A program made the position numbers and the translations under genes. This document shows positions 10,333 through 17,391 of a stretch of 23,203 bases of DNA, piece by piece; positions within the stretch are counted from its first letter, which is position 1, and the number at the start of each line of letters is the position of its first letter. The notes under the pieces are model-generated. The model did not search any database. It was not told the origin of the DNA and saw only the letters and a list, made by a program, of their open reading frames with translations. The DNA lies in IMG/VR virus record IMGVR_UViG_3300049489_000772, positions 1-23,203 of that record. The stretch is one strand, 5' to 3'. Source of the DNA: a virus.

Positions 10333-10830
10333 TTACAGCAGTCCTGCGCCGATCTCGAAAAGGCGCGATGCACGGTCGAACTTGTTCGGCGCAGCCTCCT
10401 GAACCGGAGCCTGAGGCTGCTCGATGGGCTTCTTGGGCGTCTTGATCCCCATCATCTGGTTCATGAACATCTGCATCAGCCCCATCATCGGCGACATGCT
10501 CGATGCTGGCTTCTCAGCCTCGCCAATCCCGGCCTGCGGGTTGGGTTGCGGCCTCAGACTGGAGACAAGGCCAGGGTCGTCCACCAGCCCCGCTGAAGCC
10601 TGCGGCGGCGTAGCCGCCGCCATCGCCGGCTTGACAACAGTGCCGGTGTTCGCCCAGGTCCCCGCATTGCTCGTGGGCATCGGTATCTTGCCGGGAGGCG
10701 CGTTTGCCGGGTTCTGGAAGCGCAGCATGGGCTGACCCGCGCCCTTTTGCGCCGCGTACAGCTCTGCCAACTGCCTCGACTGCGTTGTGGTCGGTCGCGA
10801 CCCGAAGCTCAAGCCCGCCATTCCAGCCAT
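10333..10830 (-). CDS. Small virion-operon protein with shared DRASRLFEI tail, 165 aa
   Basis: Family not recognised. I chose ATG 10830 because GGGGGA lies just upstream and it clears the preceding stop at 10841; longer in-frame starts would run into the preceding gene. The protein is rich in P, A, M and Q. A methionine-rich helix (about residues 108-132) carries repeated MM, LM and QM pairs. A proline/glutamine linker precedes the C-terminal tail FDRASRLFEIGAGLL. Almost the same tail ends the M15 peptidase encoded immediately upstream (DRASRLFEIAATLLA). The shared tail suggests a common docking or assembly partner in the virion. Position between the peptidase and the 1094-aa protein supports a structural or ejected role. 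Confidence 0.7.
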   Translation of the reverse strand: MAGMAGLSFGSRPTTTQSRQLAELYAAQKGAGQPMLRFQNPANAPPGKIPMPTSNAGTWANTGTVVKPAMAAATPPQASAGLVDDPGLVSSLRPQPNPQAGIGEAEKPASSMSPMMGLMQMFMNQMMGIKTPKKPIEQPQAPVQEAAPNKFDRASRLFEIGAGLL

Positions 10831-10840
10831 GTCCGTCCCC

Positions 10841-11392
10841 CTACGCCAGTAGCGTTGCTGCAATCTCGAACAGCCGTGACGCACGATCCATGCGATCCCC
10901 AACCGTCGGCTCGTTCAGTCCTTCTTCCGCTACAGGAGCGCCCATGGACAATCCAGCACCGGTCCGCGGCGGGTAGTCAAGCCCAGCCGCCGCGCCATCC
11001 ATCGCCGGCCCACCACCAGAGCGCGCCCAGGACGGCTCAATGTGCCAGTTCTCATAGGACATGGGGTAGACCATGCCGTAGTCGTCAGCGTTCTCGTGCG
11101 CCCACTGGCGGGCCGCATCGCTGCCATAGCGGAAGTCGATCGCCAGCCCCTTGTTGTGGTAGGACCGGCCCGGCGGAGCGACCATCTTCCCGCTCTTGTC
11201 CGACGCCTCCCACAACTCGCGCTGCCGCTCGGGCGAGCGGTAGGCCGACATGATCATCAGGTCCTTGCGAAGCTCCTCGGGTGCTGCGCCATAGAACTGC
11301 TGCAGCATGGCAACGAAGCGAGGGTCGAGGTTGCGCGCGTCCGACCTCGTGGCCCCATCCACCGCATGCTGCCAAATGTCGTAGGGCTCCAT
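10841..11392 (-). CDS. Peptidoglycan peptidase, M15 (VanY/endolysin-like) family
   Basis: The 183-residue product has the zinc-peptidase M15 signature: SAYRSPERQ at 49-57, S77-Y-H79-N-K-G-L-A-I-D86 and W116-H117-I-E119. H79, D86 and H117 are the expected zinc ligands and E119 the likely general base. Family members cleave peptide cross-links or D-Ala-containing stems in peptidoglycan. There is no signal peptide or membrane segment. A glycine/proline linker (about 125-165) leads to the tail DRASRLFEIAATLLA, which recurs in the next virion protein. Its start overlaps the stop of the upstream gene (TGATG), so translation is probably coupled. Its place among internal virion genes suggests a virion-associated wall enzyme used at entry; a lysis endolysin is the alternative. 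Confidence 0.9.
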   Translation of the reverse strand: MEPYDIWQHAVDGATRSDARNLDPRFVAMLQQFYGAAPEELRKDLMIMSAYRSPERQRELWEASDKSGKMVAPPGRSYHNKGLAIDFRYGSDAARQWAHENADDYGMVYPMSYENWHIEPSWARSGGGPAMDGAAAGLDYPPRTGAGLSMGAPVAEEGLNEPTVGDRMDRASRLFEIAATLLA

Positions 11393-12483
11393 CAGGCCGC
11401 CTCCAGGCCTGCGTTGCTCCTTGTCCGGTCGTCGAGTTCCTTCACCGCAGCGACGACCGTGGCCAGAACCGCATAGGGCTCGACCACCTTCACCCCATCT
11501 TCGGTCTCGCGGACAGCACCGACGATGCCCGCACGCTCGAGGTCCTGCGCCATCAGGCCGGTCGTCTCGTCGCGCGTGTGGCCGTAGCCCTCCTTGTAGC
11601 GGTAGCGGTAGGCCTCAAGGTCACGCAGCTTGTCGAGTGCGTCGTGCTCGACCTCGATGTCCTCCTTGACGCGCTCGTCCGAGAAGGCCGCCCAGATCCC
11701 GGCCGCCGTCGAAGCCGCACCAAGAACCTGCGACGCCACGCTCTTGCCCGGCTGCTGGCCGGTAGCCGTCCCGCCACCGGTCGAGGGTAGCTGACGCGAG
11801 GAGTTGAACATGTCCGCATACCAGCTGAGCGCATCCCGCGGGGCCTCGCGCTGCGCGTCGAGCCGCTTTTGGTTGATGTCCCTGTTCATCGCGCCATAGG
11901 TGCTCTGGAACTGCGATGTCTTGCTTGCCGCATCGAGGCCCGAGCCCGCCAGGCTCTCCAGCGCTGCTGCCTCGTTGAGCCCCATCTCCGACCCGAAGCG
12001 GAATGCATCATCCCTGAGCTTGGCCTCCATCTGGGCACGGTCCATGCCGTGCAGCTGACCCCCAAGCGCGTCTGCAACTGCGGCCCGCGTCCCGCCAATC
12101 CCGCCGATCGCAGCCTCGGAAGCCCCGCGCGCAGCCATATCCCGGGCATAGTTGCGGTCCATCCCGGCCAGCGTCGTGTCAACCACGTCATCGGTGTACT
12201 CTGACATGTACTGATCGCCACCGATCGACTTGCGCGCCTGATCCAGGAGCGATTGGCTCTGCTGCCCCTCGCGCAACATGCGCTCGACGGCCGCCGTCTC
12301 GCTGTTCGACATGTTGGCAATCTGCTGGGGGTTCTTCGACAGCCACTCGGCAACCTTGGAGGAACTGTCCAAGAGCGCGCTGCCGGTGGCCGCGTCATCC
12401 TTGTAGTAGTCCATCGCCCAGTCCGGCAGGCCGGAATACGGGTCAGTCTTCTGCGTGGTGGTCTGCGTCTTGGGGCTGCCCAT
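11392..12483 (-). CDS. gp14-like virion protein with C-terminal S74 intramolecular chaperone domain
   Basis: Residues about 268-352 match the peptidase S74 / intramolecular chaperone auto-processing domain: S268-D-E-R-V-K273, then a Tyr/Arg-rich strand, GLMAQDLE at 309-316 and a closing helix AVLATVVAAVKELDDR. In this family the serine of SD-x-R-x-K cuts the chain just before itself after trimerisation, which would release about 96 residues. The preceding 267 residues are not a beta-rich spike. They are alanine-rich and helical, with an N-terminus (SPKTQTTTQKTDPY) typical of podovirus internal virion protein B. It follows the gp13-like gene, as gp14 does in T7. The start at 12483 has GGAGACGACAG upstream. 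The S74 domain is clear; the gp14 assignment is inference. Confidence 0.85.
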   Translation of the reverse strand: MGSPKTQTTTQKTDPYSGLPDWAMDYYKDDAATGSALLDSSSKVAEWLSKNPQQIANMSNSETAAVERMLREGQQSQSLLDQARKSIGGDQYMSEYTDDVVDTTLAGMDRNYARDMAARGASEAAIGGIGGTRAAVADALGGQLHGMDRAQMEAKLRDDAFRFGSEMGLNEAAALESLAGSGLDAASKTSQFQSTYGAMNRDINQKRLDAQREAPRDALSWYADMFNSSRQLPSTGGGTATGQQPGKSVASQVLGAASTAAGIWAAFSDERVKEDIEVEHDALDKLRDLEAYRYRYKEGYGHTRDETTGLMAQDLERAGIVGAVRETEDGVKVVEPYAVLATVVAAVKELDDRTRSNAGLEAA

Positions 12484-12499
12484 CTGTCGTCTCCATCGC

Positions 12500-12904
12500 T
12501 CAGGCGCGCGCCGTGCAATACCCGATGCGCTCGTTCCTGGTCCGGAAGAACAGGGCGCGCTGCCCCTTCTTCATGCCAGCATCAGACGTCATGACGCGAT
12601 AGACCTCGCGCCCTATGCGGATCGCAGGAACGCCAGGCATCCCCACAATGTCGATCACCCAGGTCAGCGGGCCATCCTCGAAGAACGCGCCCGCACTCAC
12701 CGCCACATGCGGCGGAGACAGGGGGCGGCACCAGATCACGAAGGCCGTGCCATCACAGATCAGCCGAGCCTTGCCTGCGGCAATGGCCGGGCGCATGACC
12801 CGGCCATTCCAGTCGTCCGGCAGGAGAGCGGCATAGGCAGGTTGCGACCGGACAATCTCGAGGATCGCCTCTGCCACATCCACGCCTGATCCCGCATCCA
12901 GCAT
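12500..12904 (-). CDS. gp13-position protein, possible GNAT/HlyC-type acyltransferase fold
   Basis: This 134-residue protein starts at ATG 12904, overlapping the preceding stop as TGATG. An alpha helix (AEAILEIVRSQPAYAALL) is followed by a DW-containing turn, then strands resembling GNAT-like proteins: an ICDGTAFVIW strand, a hydrophobic LTWVIDIVGMPGV strand and a basic RIGREVYRVM segment. The pattern recalls both T7 gp13/DUF2833 and toxin-activating lysine acyltransferases (W-hydrophobic-D followed by a glycine loop). Its position between the nozzle region and the gp14-like gene fits gp13. No catalytic residues can be assigned by eye, so activity should not be assumed; it may be purely structural. 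Confidence 0.6.
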   Translation of the reverse strand: MLDAGSGVDVAEAILEIVRSQPAYAALLPDDWNGRVMRPAIAAGKARLICDGTAFVIWCRPLSPPHVAVSAGAFFEDGPLTWVIDIVGMPGVPAIRIGREVYRVMTSDAGMKKGQRALFFRTRNERIGYCTARA

Positions 12905-13344
12905 CAGTCCCCCGCAACCGAAGCGTCATCGAGCGGGAAGCCCTCGATGCCGACGCTCGCCTGCCCCAGCGTGGCGGCTACGCCGCGCAGGGCGATGGGG
13001 CGGTCACGGCCATAAGCCACAGCCGGCGTCACCGCCGTCACGCCACCAGGAACCACCGCCGCCGCAGCGCGGAGGATGACCTCGGGCAGGCCACGGAAGG
13101 CAGGCAGCACCACGGCCACCGTGCCACCCGCAGGCGCGATGATGCCGAGGGTGTTGGTGACGAGGAAGTTGGCCGGCAGCATGCCGATCACCACGTCGTT
13201 CGCGCCCAGATCAACCGCCCGGCACTGGATCACGCCGCGCAGCGTCATGCGGGCAATGTTCTTGGGCAGTCCTGCCGCGTCCGGAACGGAGCCGGGACGA
13301 CCGCAGGTCGTCCGCATCAGGCCCTGGAAGGTATTGCGTGCCAT
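12904..13344 (-). CDS. Hypothetical virion protein, 146 aa, beta-rich
   Basis: Family not recognised. The ATG at 13344 follows GGAGGGCCTG and lies three bases after the preceding stop. The product is rich in V, A, G and P with alternating hydrophobic residues, for example DVVIGMLPANFLVTNTLGI followed by TVAVVLPAF, suggesting a small beta-sandwich such as a decoration or tail accessory protein. It has few charged residues and no membrane helix. It sits between a PKD-fold protein and the gp13-like protein, inside an unbroken virion operon. A structural role is inferred from position and composition only. Confidence 0.65.
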   Translation of the reverse strand: MARNTFQGLMRTTCGRPGSVPDAAGLPKNIARMTLRGVIQCRAVDLGANDVVIGMLPANFLVTNTLGIIAPAGGTVAVVLPAFRGLPEVILRAAAAVVPGGVTAVTPAVAYGRDRPIALRGVAATLGQASVGIEGFPLDDASVAGD

Positions 13345-13347
13345 GGT

Positions 13348-13791
13348 TCAGGCCCTCCGCTTGATGAAGAAGTTGATGTGCCCGTTCAGGGCAAGGTAGA
13401 TCGACCGCACCTCGAGGTCATCCGGCAGCTGATCCCAGGGATCAGGCTTGAAGGCCAGCGCCTGCTCGTAGGCCGTCTCCTGGCCACGAACACCCGCATA
13501 GACATCGGTCTCTGCGGCCAGCCCATCAGCGTCCGTCGCCTTGGCGTGGTATTCACCCTCGGCGGCATAGGTGTGGGCCGTGTTGCGACCATCGGCCGGG
13601 GTGTGCGTCTGCCCATCGCCAAAGTCGAATGTCGCCGGCTCCTTGCCGCCAACCGCCTTGAAGTGCCACTTGAGAGGATCAGTCTCGTCCTGCCTCGTCT
13701 CGAGCGTCATGATCTCGCTCGCGGTCGGCTCGACCGGCAGGCCCGCCTGATCCGCCGCGGGTGCCTCCTTCGTCGTCGGGGTTTTCGCCAT
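13348..13791 (-). CDS. PKD/Ig-like domain virion protein, 147 aa
   Basis: The start is set at ATG 13791 because GAGGAGGGAGAGA directly precedes it; an upstream in-frame TTG would put this ribosome binding site inside the gene. Residues 1-25 are a disordered K/T/A/P-rich leader. Residues about 40-95 look like a PKD-type beta-sandwich: FDFGDG at 55-60, HTYAAEGEY at 73-81 and a following TDADG turn, matching the family pattern of a W/FDFGDG loop and a HTY strand. The C-terminal part (about 100-147) is not recognised and ends in a basic FFIKRRA. PKD domains in phages usually sit on surface-exposed decoration or tail proteins, consistent with the adjacent nozzle gene. Confidence 0.75.
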   Translation of the reverse strand: MAKTPTTKEAPAADQAGLPVEPTASEIMTLETRQDETDPLKWHFKAVGGKEPATFDFGDGQTHTPADGRNTAHTYAAEGEYHAKATDADGLAAETDVYAGVRGQETAYEQALAFKPDPWDQLPDDLEVRSIYLALNGHINFFIKRRA

Positions 13792-13842
13792 TCTCTCCCT
13801 CCTCTTGGTTCGGCACAAAGGCCGTGGGATGCGGCAAGCATA

Positions 13843-15429
13843 TCACCGCTTGCCGGAAACGTCAGCCTCCACGTCAACAGGCGCAAAGGCGATGTGCGTG
13901 CGGATGTCCTTGGCCGCCAGAACCAGCTGGATGACCTTCCCGCCGGACCTCAACTCGCGCAGCATCTGCCCCACCGGCCGCTGATCGAAGTCCAGGACAG
14001 GATCCTCCGCCAAGTCCAGCTTGCCGTAGCTCTGCACCGCCACATAGAGCTGGTCAGCGCCAAGCTCAGCCCCGGGAATGGTGGCAGTCGTGTGCGAAAC
14101 GACGATGTTGCGGGTCCGAAGGCTCTCAAGCGTGGTGTCACTGGGCGCGATCCAGTTCGTCATCAGGAAGAACGAGAACGGCTCCGGCCTGATAGGCTCA
14201 GACCTGGAAGGGATGACCGGGAACACGCGCGGGTCCTTGAACGGCACCGGAGGATGGAACGGGGCGGGCGGGTTCTTCGGCATCGTGATGCTGGGCAGCA
14301 GCGCCTCCCGAATGTCGTAGAAGTAGACCTGCCCCGACTGGTCCAGCCCGATCGTGGGCCGGTCCCCATGCGCGTCCGTCATCGAGATGCGGTCAAGCGC
14401 GAAGGAATACCAGGCATCCTCCATGTAGTTGTAGACCAGCTCACGGAAGAAGCCGTCCTTGTCGGGATAGTGCAGGATCACCTCGCCGTTCTCGATGTCC
14501 GAGGACATGAAGCACAGGTCCAGGTCCTCGTCCGAGATGATCTCCGTGCTGACGTGCCGCATCGGGTTCATCACCTGGCGACCGCCACCTCCGTCGAAGA
14601 AGTTCAGCGTGCGCGTCTGGTCGAACCACCACAGGCGACCGTCACTCTCCACCCAGGCATGGCTCGACAGGATCCCGCGCAAGGAGACGACAGACTTCGT
14701 GAAGACGTAGAGGTCGTTGCGCGGCGCAAGCAGGATGGCGCGCGTGTCCGTCCAGACCATGAAGCCGAACTGCGTCGAAGCCCCGCCCCTGATCTCGCTG
14801 CCCTCATCGAGCAGGAACTCACCCGAGGCGTTCAGATCGCTTGGCGTCCAGTCCTCAAAGCCGAACGGGCCTCCCGGCCCGCCCGACGATGATGGGTCAG
14901 TGCGCCTGGCCGACCAGCGAACGACCATCTTCGGGCTGTCCCCCGCGAAGCCGTCCGTCCCCGCCTGGATCAGGATACCCGCCACGATGCCCCCGCCCAT
15001 CGACCCCTCGGGGGCGTTGGGCAGCAGGCTGACAGTCAGCGTCTCCCGGTTGACCACATAGGTCTTGCCGTTGAAGTTCGACCGCCCGCAGATGACCTCG
15101 GTCTCCGTCGCGGCAAACCACCAGCGCCCGTACCCACCCGCCTGCGGCGTGGGTACCGTGACACGAACGCCGTTATCCCACCGCAAGATCGTCAGCTGGT
15201 CGCCGTGGCCGAGCATCAGGAAGTTGGCATCGCCGTAGAGCGTTGCAGTCTTCTCGACCGCGGGAAACACCACTGGCTCACCCGTGTCCCGGGCATAGGC
15301 CTTGATGTAGAGGCCGATGGTCTCAGGCATGCCCATCCGGAACCGGATGTTCTCGCCGTAGAACCAGAACGGCTCGGGAGCGACAGGCGGCAGGTCGGTG
15401 CGGTAACCCGGCGGGCAAGCGACCTTCAT
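13843..15429 (-). CDS. Tail nozzle / stabilisation protein (beta-propeller, T7 gp12 or P22 gp10-like)
   Basis: The 528-residue product shows repeating beta-blade segments: YGDANFLMLG, WWFAATETEVICG, FGFMVWTDTRAILL, DGRLWWFDQTRTLNFF, VILHYPDKDGFFRELVYNY and SGQVYFYDI. Many blades have aromatic clusters and D/G turns. Podovirus nozzle and packaged-DNA stabilisation proteins have this look and close the tail tube below the portal. The N-terminus (CPPGYRTDLPPVAPEPFWFYGENIRFR) is typical of these proteins in environmental podoviruses. The ATG at 15429 has GGAGTGAGGACAG upstream. The region after about residue 380 is proline-rich and probably forms the distal end. The exact family is by resemblance. 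Confidence 0.75.
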   Translation of the reverse strand: MKVACPPGYRTDLPPVAPEPFWFYGENIRFRMGMPETIGLYIKAYARDTGEPVVFPAVEKTATLYGDANFLMLGHGDQLTILRWDNGVRVTVPTPQAGGYGRWWFAATETEVICGRSNFNGKTYVVNRETLTVSLLPNAPEGSMGGGIVAGILIQAGTDGFAGDSPKMVVRWSARRTDPSSSGGPGGPFGFEDWTPSDLNASGEFLLDEGSEIRGGASTQFGFMVWTDTRAILLAPRNDLYVFTKSVVSLRGILSSHAWVESDGRLWWFDQTRTLNFFDGGGGRQVMNPMRHVSTEIISDEDLDLCFMSSDIENGEVILHYPDKDGFFRELVYNYMEDAWYSFALDRISMTDAHGDRPTIGLDQSGQVYFYDIREALLPSITMPKNPPAPFHPPVPFKDPRVFPVIPSRSEPIRPEPFSFFLMTNWIAPSDTTLESLRTRNIVVSHTTATIPGAELGADQLYVAVQSYGKLDLAEDPVLDFDQRPVGQMLRELRSGGKVIQLVLAAKDIRTHIAFAPVDVEADVSGKR

Positions 15430-15435
15430 CTGTCC

Positions 15436-15999
15436 TCACTCCGCCGGCAGCTGCTGGCCTGCATCATGCGTGGGCGTGACATCCTTGGCAAGCCGACCCC
15501 ACGATGGCAGGTGATCGCGCCCCAAGGCGGCGGGCTTGATGTTGTTGGCCTCGGCCATCGCCTCGACCTCCTCGCGCAGCTTGCGAAGCTCGACGATGCC
15601 AGACAGCACCGAGTGCCGGGCCAGCGCCTCCTGCACAAACTTCAGCTGGTCGAAGGTCATGTCACCCTCGATCGCCAGGAGCAGCACCTGCTTCGAGATT
15701 TGCGCCACGTCATCAAGCGTCTCGAGCGCCTGCACCAGCGGAGCCATCAGCCCCTTCGGCATCCGGTTGCCATGCTCCTCAGCCAGGCGCTCGATGATCC
15801 ACCGGCTGGTTGGCACGTCGCCCTTCTTCAGCGCCTTGGCCACGTTCGTGTGCGCCTGGCCAAGCATCTCGTCGAGCTTGTTCCTGACGCGCATCGTCTT
15901 GCCCGGGCTGTCGGTTCTGCCCTTCGGGCGGCCGCCCTTCGGCGGAGGGTTGGAGCCATCCGGCCCGGTCCATGACTTTGCGGGTTTGGGGTTTGCCAT
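15436..15999 (-). CDS. DUF5681 / small-terminase-like protein, 187 aa
   Basis: I use ATG 15999 (upstream GCAGGGTG); a longer upstream start would overlap the preceding gene. Residues 5-35 read as a basic, glycine/proline-rich leader ending in GGRPKGRTDSPG, which resembles the GNPKGRPKG element of DUF5681 proteins encoded near phage packaging genes. The rest is helical: an amphipathic segment with RNKLDEMLGQAHTNVAKALKKGD, then LVQALETLDDVAQISKQVLLL and a leucine/glutamate-rich helix (about 125-165). A role as terminase small subunit or DNA-binding packaging factor is plausible, but no large subunit is in the window. Confidence in the gene is high and in the function low. Confidence 0.65.
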   Translation of the reverse strand: MANPKPAKSWTGPDGSNPPPKGGRPKGRTDSPGKTMRVRNKLDEMLGQAHTNVAKALKKGDVPTSRWIIERLAEEHGNRMPKGLMAPLVQALETLDDVAQISKQVLLLAIEGDMTFDQLKFVQEALARHSVLSGIVELRKLREEVEAMAEANNIKPAALGRDHLPSWGRLAKDVTPTHDAGQQLPAE

Positions 16000-16003
16000 C
16001 GTG

Positions 16004-16408
16004 TCACCCTGCCTTGCGAAGCTGAACCACGTTCCTCGCACGGAAGAGCGCGGTCAAGACTGCCGGCACATCAAGCGCAGGCCACTCGGCGATCAGATGC
16101 TCGCGCCAGTCATCGCCGGTCGTGTGAGGCCCGATCATCCGCACCCTGCCGTTCGGACTGCCAACCAGGTAGGCGCAGGGCACCCCGGCCGCATCAAGAC
16201 CCTGGCCGAAGGCAGGCTGTCCCTTGCGAAGGTCGGGCTTGGCGTTCGGACCGGCAACCTTGAGCTCCATCCATGCCTGACCCCAGCCACGGTGCGCGAG
16301 GAAGGTGTCGTAGGTTCCGAGGTTCCCGCTCGCATCCTCAATCCGGCGGACGAACCAGCCAGTCGGCATGCCGCGTCGGATCTGTGCCCAGAACTCAGCT
16401 TCCCTCAC
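16004..16408 (-). CDS. PD-(D/E)XK nuclease (VRR-NUC / resolvase-like)
   Basis: The 134-residue protein contains the pattern GTYD (D34) followed by MELKVAG (E48-L-K50) and PDLRKGQPAFGQGLDAAG, typical of compact VRR-NUC and phage Holliday-junction-type nucleases. In these, D and E-x-K bind the metal and the downstream Q packs near the active site. The likely substrate is branched or single-strand-interrupted DNA before packaging. The start is a GTG at 16408 whose last bases overlap the TGA of the upstream small gene (GTGA), so it is translationally coupled. Podoviruses often carry such a nuclease near packaging or tail genes. No fused domains. Confidence 0.8.
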   Translation of the reverse strand: MREAEFWAQIRRGMPTGWFVRRIEDASGNLGTYDTFLAHRGWGQAWMELKVAGPNAKPDLRKGQPAFGQGLDAAGVPCAYLVGSPNGRVRMIGPHTTGDDWREHLIAEWPALDVPAVLTALFRARNVVQLRKAG

Positions 16409-16575
16409 CGCCTGCCCTCGCGCGCCTGCTTCTTGTCGCTCAGCTTGTGCTGCACCTTGCCCAGCTTGATGCCAATGCCGTCGAGCCGCTTCTTGCTAGC
16501 CCTCGTCTCGGAAGACAGGTGGTCTGCCTTGGCGATCAGGGCCTTCATGTCGGGCTTGCCGGTGCTGCCACCCAT
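16405..16575 (-). CDS. Tiny basic protein, 56 aa
   Basis: Family not recognised. It runs from ATG 16575 (inside the upstream gene's TGATG) to TGA at 16405, overlapping the nuclease's GTG start. The sequence begins MGGSTGKPDMKALIAKAD and is dominated by K, R, S and D, ending KKQAREGRR. It is one of five tiny translationally coupled lysine-rich genes at the head of the virion operon. A helical, heptad-like middle (LIAKADHLSSETRASKKRL) may form a short coiled coil. A DNA-binding or scaffold role would fit the charge but is not shown. Confidence 0.65.
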   Translation of the reverse strand: MGGSTGKPDMKALIAKADHLSSETRASKKRLDGIGIKLGKVQHKLSDKKQAREGRR

Positions 16576-16700
16576 CACTTGGACCCTTTCGTCTTGGCGG
16601 GAGCCTTCGGCTTGGGCTTCTTGACCGGGAGAAGCGACATCACCTTGCCCATGCCCTTCCCGGACAGAGAGAGCGCACCTTTCGTCAGCTTGCTGGTCAT
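16575..16700 (-). CDS. Tiny lysine-rich protein, 41 aa
   Basis: Start ATG 16700 and stop 16575 both sit in AAGTGATG junctions shared with the neighbouring tiny genes, so it is read as part of a coupled chain. The product begins MTSKLTKGALSLSGKGMGK and ends in a K/P/A repeat (VKKPKPKAPAKTKGSK). About a quarter of its residues are lysine, and there is no aromatic residue. The tail resembles histone-H1-like or nucleoid-protein tails. It may be a DNA-condensing or ejected peptide, but this rests on composition alone. Confidence 0.6.
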   Translation of the reverse strand: MTSKLTKGALSLSGKGMGKVMSLLPVKKPKPKAPAKTKGSK

Positions 16701-16912
16701 CACTTGCCCGCCTTCAACTTGCCAGACTTGCCGTGAAGTTTGTCCCCGATGCCGGTGAGGGCTTTGGTGGTCCTCACCATTTTATCAACTTTTGCCCGGC
16801 GTGCTGCCTTCACAGACGCATCGTAACCGGACAAAGCCAGTGCCGTTTTCGGGGCTGCCGCCTTCAGCACACCCATCGCAGTTGCATATCCCGGATCACC
16901 TTTCTTCGCCAT
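16700..16912 (-). CDS. Small basic protein, 70 aa
   Basis: Family not recognised. ATG 16912 is chosen because it forms the same AAGTGATG overlap as the next two junctions; a GTG one codon earlier is the alternative. The N-terminal half (MAKKGDPGYATAMGVLKAAA) is helical, with an alanine-rich stretch. The rest is strongly basic (VKAARRAKVDKMVRTTKALTG), ending GKSGKLKAGK. Composition and the repeated lysine/glycine tail match its neighbours, suggesting related roles or shared ancestry. Confidence 0.65.
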   Translation of the reverse strand: MAKKGDPGYATAMGVLKAAAPKTALALSGYDASVKAARRAKVDKMVRTTKALTGIGDKLHGKSGKLKAGK

Positions 16913-17085
16913 CACTTGCCACCCTTCGGCTTGATGCAGTCGCGGCCGGCCCCGGCAGGGCCAGCCTTTACCTTGTCGCGGCCAGCACCAGCTCCGCTGG
17001 ACTTGCCCGCCTTCATCTGCTTGCCCACCTTCGGCGTCACACCCATGCGGAGACCGAAGGCAGACGACCTGGCGAGCGCGCTCAT
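16912..17085 (-). CDS. Small lysine/glycine-rich protein, 57 aa
   Basis: Family not recognised. ATG 17085 overlaps the preceding TGA (ATGA), which sets the start; longer upstream extensions would only read the preceding gene in another frame. The sequence starts MSALARSSAFGLRMGVTP and continues with an imperfect internal repeat: GAGAGRDKVKAG then GAGRDCIKPKGGK. It carries about nine lysines and a single cysteine. It belongs to the chain of five tiny genes and ends with the same K/G-rich tail as its neighbours. Confidence 0.65.
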   Translation of the reverse strand: MSALARSSAFGLRMGVTPKVGKQMKAGKSSGAGAGRDKVKAGPAGAGRDCIKPKGGK

Positions 17086-17249
17086 CTCGGAGTATTCGCC
17101 TTCGGCTTCGACTTCGACAGGTTCGCCAGGCGACTGTCGGGCTTGAGCGTGCCCTTCATCGGAAGGTCGGGCGCCGACTTCGGCAGGCGCGAGCGGCTCA
17201 GCGCCTGGACAGGCTTGCCGGGCATGCGCGAGGTGGACTTGGACTTCAT
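17082..17249 (-). CDS. Tiny basic protein, 55 aa, first gene of the virion operon
   Basis: ATG 17249 has a clear AAAGGAACTCCC ribosome binding site, the only strong one in the five-gene chain, so this is the entry point for ribosomes. The product begins MKSKSTSRMPGKPVQALSRS and is rich in K, S, R and P with few hydrophobic residues, so it is probably disordered and positively charged. A terminator (17320-17349) and a small dyad (17289-17304) lie upstream. No copy of the GGGGTCCCC promoter precedes it. The operon is therefore driven by another promoter or by read-through. Confidence 0.65.
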   Translation of the reverse strand: MKSKSTSRMPGKPVQALSRSRLPKSAPDLPMKGTLKPDSRLANLSKSKPKANTPR

Positions 17250-17288
17250 GGGAGTTCCTTTCGGTTCGCGATGGAGGTGCGTTCTCGG

Positions 17289-17304
17289 TCGTGTGCCGAC
17301 ACGA
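17289..17304 (-). promoter_or_regulatory. Perfect 6-bp dyad upstream of virion operon
   Basis: TCGTGT and ACACGA form a perfect 6-bp inverted repeat around a 4-nt loop, 40 bases upstream of the first virion-operon gene and directly after the preceding terminator. It could be an operator, an mRNA hairpin or part of a different promoter class. Nothing else in the sequence identifies it. Confidence 0.35.
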
Positions 17305-17319
17305 TACCAACGCCGTGCG

Positions 17320-17349
17320 AAAAAAGCCACCACCCTTGCGGGCAGTGGC
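17320..17349 (-). terminator. Rho-independent terminator after 43-aa gene
   Basis: On the minus strand a 10-bp stem (GCCACTGCCC with GGGTGGTGGC, two G-U pairs) closes a GCAA tetraloop and runs into six T. It follows the 17392-17523 gene by about 40 bases and separates it from the virion operon. Confidence 0.85.
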
Positions 17350-17391
17350 CTTGGTCGAAGTCAACGGGTGGTGCAGGTCAGGTCTCTGACC

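Noticed and set aside
8752-10596. 614-codon plus-strand frame opposite the 1094-aa gene
   Set aside because: Antisense shadow typical of GC-rich codon use. The minus-strand gene has a strong ribosome binding site and operon context, and the antisense frame has no recognisable motifs.
14361-14370. GGTCCCCATG match to the promoter core on the plus strand
   Set aside because: It lies inside the nozzle gene, lacks the left arm and the ATAGG initiator, and has no terminator or gene downstream on that strand.
13378-14892. 504-codon plus-strand frame opposite the nozzle gene
   Set aside because: Crosses several well-supported minus-strand genes and reads as arginine/valine-rich low-quality sequence.
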